From CAILZL01 sp963748005 (GTDB lineage Bacteria > Pseudomonadota > Gammaproteobacteria > Steroidobacterales > Steroidobacteraceae), in NCBI GenBank assembly GCA_963748005.1, contig CAVVHH010000002.1:1302001-1366000 (forward strand): DNA of 64,000 nucleotides. Reading direction: 5' to 3'. The notes under the pieces are model-generated. The model made no database searches, was not told where the DNA came from, and was given only the letters and a program-made list of their open reading frames with translations. A program made the position numbers and the translations under genes. Shown piece by piece: positions 62,513 through 64,000 of this stretch (its first letter is position 1; every line of letters begins with the position of its first letter).

Positions 62513-63202
62513 CTAGTTAGGAAAAGCTCCAAATAGGTTCTCTTGTCGATCAGAACGATTAATGCCGTTGCTCATAAGGCCGTACACCTCCGCAATACCA
62601 CGGCGGAAGTCTGTAATGCCACCGTAGCTTGGGTGCCGAACAATCTTGATCTCCACGCCAAATCGTTTTGCATATCGCGCAGCATCCTGACCAATCGATA
62701 CGATTCTTGTTACACCCAACCAAGCGATCAACGATGCGTTCAAATCATCAACTTCAGCAAGTTCTTTGGCGGTAAAGCAACGATTTGTTAGTGGAGCACC
62801 ACTCTCATGCGGATGTAATGGAAAAACATTCCAAAGCAGCGGGGGGCACGGCAATGCCCCAAGTGCAGCCCAAATTTCTGCAGCAGTGCGCTCAGCCACT
62901 GCATTACCATGAGTAGCACGGGACAATATTGAGCCAGGAAAAAGCTTCTGTAGATCGAACAGATGGTACTCATCTGTCAACGCCAAGCCTGTGCGCCGTC
63001 CACCACGATATCCTAAGTCTCTCCCCATCCAAATCGTATCGACACCCAATGTCTGTGCTGCATCAAGGTAGGTACGCAAATTTCTGCGTCGTATCGCCGC
63101 TCCATCAACCTTGTCATGTATGGCACAACAATCTGCATAAGGATTAAACACACTCTCGAGAGCGATAGTAGCCAAATCTTTCACGAAGGAAGCTGAGTTC
63201 AC
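62513..63202 (-). CDS. Uracil-DNA-glycosylase-superfamily protein with altered active site
   Basis: 229 aa with the UDG fold landmarks: VFNPYAD (20s), WMGRDLGYRGGRRTGLALTDE (58-78), PPLLWNVFPLHPHESG (120-135), TRIVSIGQDAARYA and VRHPSYGG (188-195). Related glycosylases have EAPGYRG at the first catalytic motif; here the equivalent is RDLGYRG, lacking the acidic residue. The HPS motif is kept. It overlaps the upstream MazG-like gene by 4 bases and precedes the TIR gene by 47. It may recognise rather than excise modified bases, which is an inference. Confidence 0.75.
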   Translation of the reverse strand: MNSASFVKDLATIALESVFNPYADCCAIHDKVDGAAIRRRNLRTYLDAAQTLGVDTIWMGRDLGYRGGRRTGLALTDEYHLFDLQKLFPGSILSRATHGNAVAERTAAEIWAALGALPCPPLLWNVFPLHPHESGAPLTNRCFTAKELAEVDDLNASLIAWLGVTRIVSIGQDAARYAKRFGVEIKIVRHPSYGGITDFRRGIAEVYGLMSNGINRSDRQENLFGAFPN

Positions 63203-64000
63203 GAAGCAATCCTCGAAGGTGGTTCGAATGACAAAGTGTGGGAAACCATATTTGCGGTCACAGTACCCCCTCGATGCTCTGGTTTACGCAATTCGCGAAA
63301 TACGCGAAAGCCATCGAGTATGGCTCGCTCCCATTGCCATAATGGGCAATCACCAACCTCGTAGCCAGTGACCATGCTCTGAACTTGCTTAAGAAGCCCA
63401 TAATCTAACTTACCAATCGCAACGTCCTCGTATAGAACGCGCTTTTTAGCGTGATTGAATATCCAAGTTGCAATACCTTCTTCAATGATCATCGCCCGAG
63501 CTCCATCCTCATTTTCATCAATTTTTCGCTGAGACTTGCGTTTGACCTTCAATAGTGCGCGGATCACTGGTGACCAGCCTAAATGAGCAACGTAAGCCAG
63601 ATGAAACACGTCGTGAAATCGATAGTCATCTGGCTCGTTGCTGTTATCCGTCAATCTGTCGCCGATATATACGCCATGCAACCTTTGAACTACATGGATT
63701 CCCTGTGAGCTTTCACGTTCGATAAACTCCATCGGGATCTCACGCGGTAGACGCTCATGCTCGGGATACTGATTATCAAAAAGAGGGTAATACGAAGGGT
63801 CTTTTCCTGGCCAACGTCCATGGACTTTAACTAAGTTATCACGCGCAACATCTTCGATCTTCAACATAAACGATGCGCACACTAGGCTGAGCATTGCTAG
63901 TAATTGCCCAAATAGGTCGGCTCGAGCAGTTTGTCCAAGCGCGAACTGAGGCTGACTACCATGACCAACCACCTCACCGCTCATGCGCGCAAGTTCCCCA
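63199..64000 (-). CDS. MazG-like protein with C-terminal helical domain, truncated by the window end
   Basis: The frame is open to the window edge. A methionine at 63984 exists, but in-frame residues continue upstream (GELAR), so the true start is outside. The N-terminal part LFGQLLAMLSLVCASFMLKIEDVARDNLVKVHGRWP is the end of a MazG NTP-pyrophosphohydrolase domain. The rest (DDYRFHDVFHLAYVAHLGWSPVIRALLKVKRKS, ARAMIIEEGIATWIFNHAK, DYGLLKQVQSM, WQWERAILDGFRVFREL) is the conserved C-terminal domain found with that type. First visible gene of the operon. Confidence 0.78.
   Translation of the reverse strand, partial: GELARMSGEVVGHGSQPQFALGQTARADLFGQLLAMLSLVCASFMLKIEDVARDNLVKVHGRWPGKDPSYYPLFDNQYPEHERLPREIPMEFIERESSQGIHVVQRLHGVYIGDRLTDNSNEPDDYRFHDVFHLAYVAHLGWSPVIRALLKVKRKSQRKIDENEDGARAMIIEEGIATWIFNHAKKRVLYEDVAIGKLDYGLLKQVQSMVTGYEVGDCPLWQWERAILDGFRVFRELRKPEHRGGTVTANMVSHTLSFEPPSRIAS

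Overview
The window reads as a gammaproteobacterial chromosome. The evidence is the conserved block tsaD / rpsU-yqeY-dnaG-rpoD, a class II ribonucleotide reductase split into nrdJa and nrdJb as in pseudomonads, sthA together with a three-part pntAA/pntAB/pntB, and a folB-folK-pteridine reductase neighbourhood. Genes are dense, looks GC-rich, and the intergenic spaces hold many short GTAG-headed palindromes of the REP type. I cannot name a genus. A xanthomonad, nevskiales or steroidobacter-like lineage is an inference from gene content only.

Layout. 0-10.7 kb: a molybdenum hydroxylase pair (iorA/iorB-like), ferrochelatase, a VOC protein, a lone GspG-like pseudopilin, a GGDEF-EAL protein, a YceI-like lipoprotein with a 5'-3' exonuclease, and an HNH endonuclease. 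10.9-16.5 kb: the proton-translocating transhydrogenase genes with a REP pair inside the operon, then a four-gene ECF sigma/anti-sigma-like operon. 16.9-20.5 kb: priA with two opposed DnaA boxes upstream, a peroxiredoxin and a YcnI-like protein. 20.6-23.5 kb: an accessory patch with an Xre/RES toxin-antitoxin pair, a dead antitoxin remnant, repeats, and a three-gene operon of two small related HTH-like proteins plus a TIR-like effector. 23.5-26.9 kb: nrdJb, a palindromic repeat, nrdJa, and a control region with two NrdR-box-like palindromes and a DnaA box. 27-40.9 kb: degP/degQ, a zinc aminopeptidase lipoprotein, cca, an RND pump with its adaptor, a Tat-exported sulfatase, a MidA-type methyltransferase, pteridine reductase, folK, folB and tsaD. 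41-48 kb: rpsU, yqeY, dnaG, rpoD, mpg and sthA. 48-54.4 kb: an M13 peptidase, a tiny membrane peptide, an OPT transporter, a SUI1/YciH protein and rluF.

54.4-64 kb is an accessory region. A quinate/shikimate-type cassette (quiC-like fusion, a second TIM-barrel isomerase and two exported esterases) lies between intact rluF and a decayed partial copy of rluF (60.07-60.40 kb). Next comes a four-gene minus-strand operon encoding a MazG-like protein (cut by the window end), a divergent uracil-DNA-glycosylase-fold protein, a TIR protein with an extra N-terminal TIR-like domain, and a stand-alone SLOG-like protein. This set, with translational overlaps and lower GC than the housekeeping genes, is the strongest candidate for an undescribed nucleotide-signalling defence system. 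The HTH/HTH/TIR operon at 22.2-23.5 kb is the second candidate.

No tRNA, rRNA, CRISPR array or complete insertion sequence was seen.
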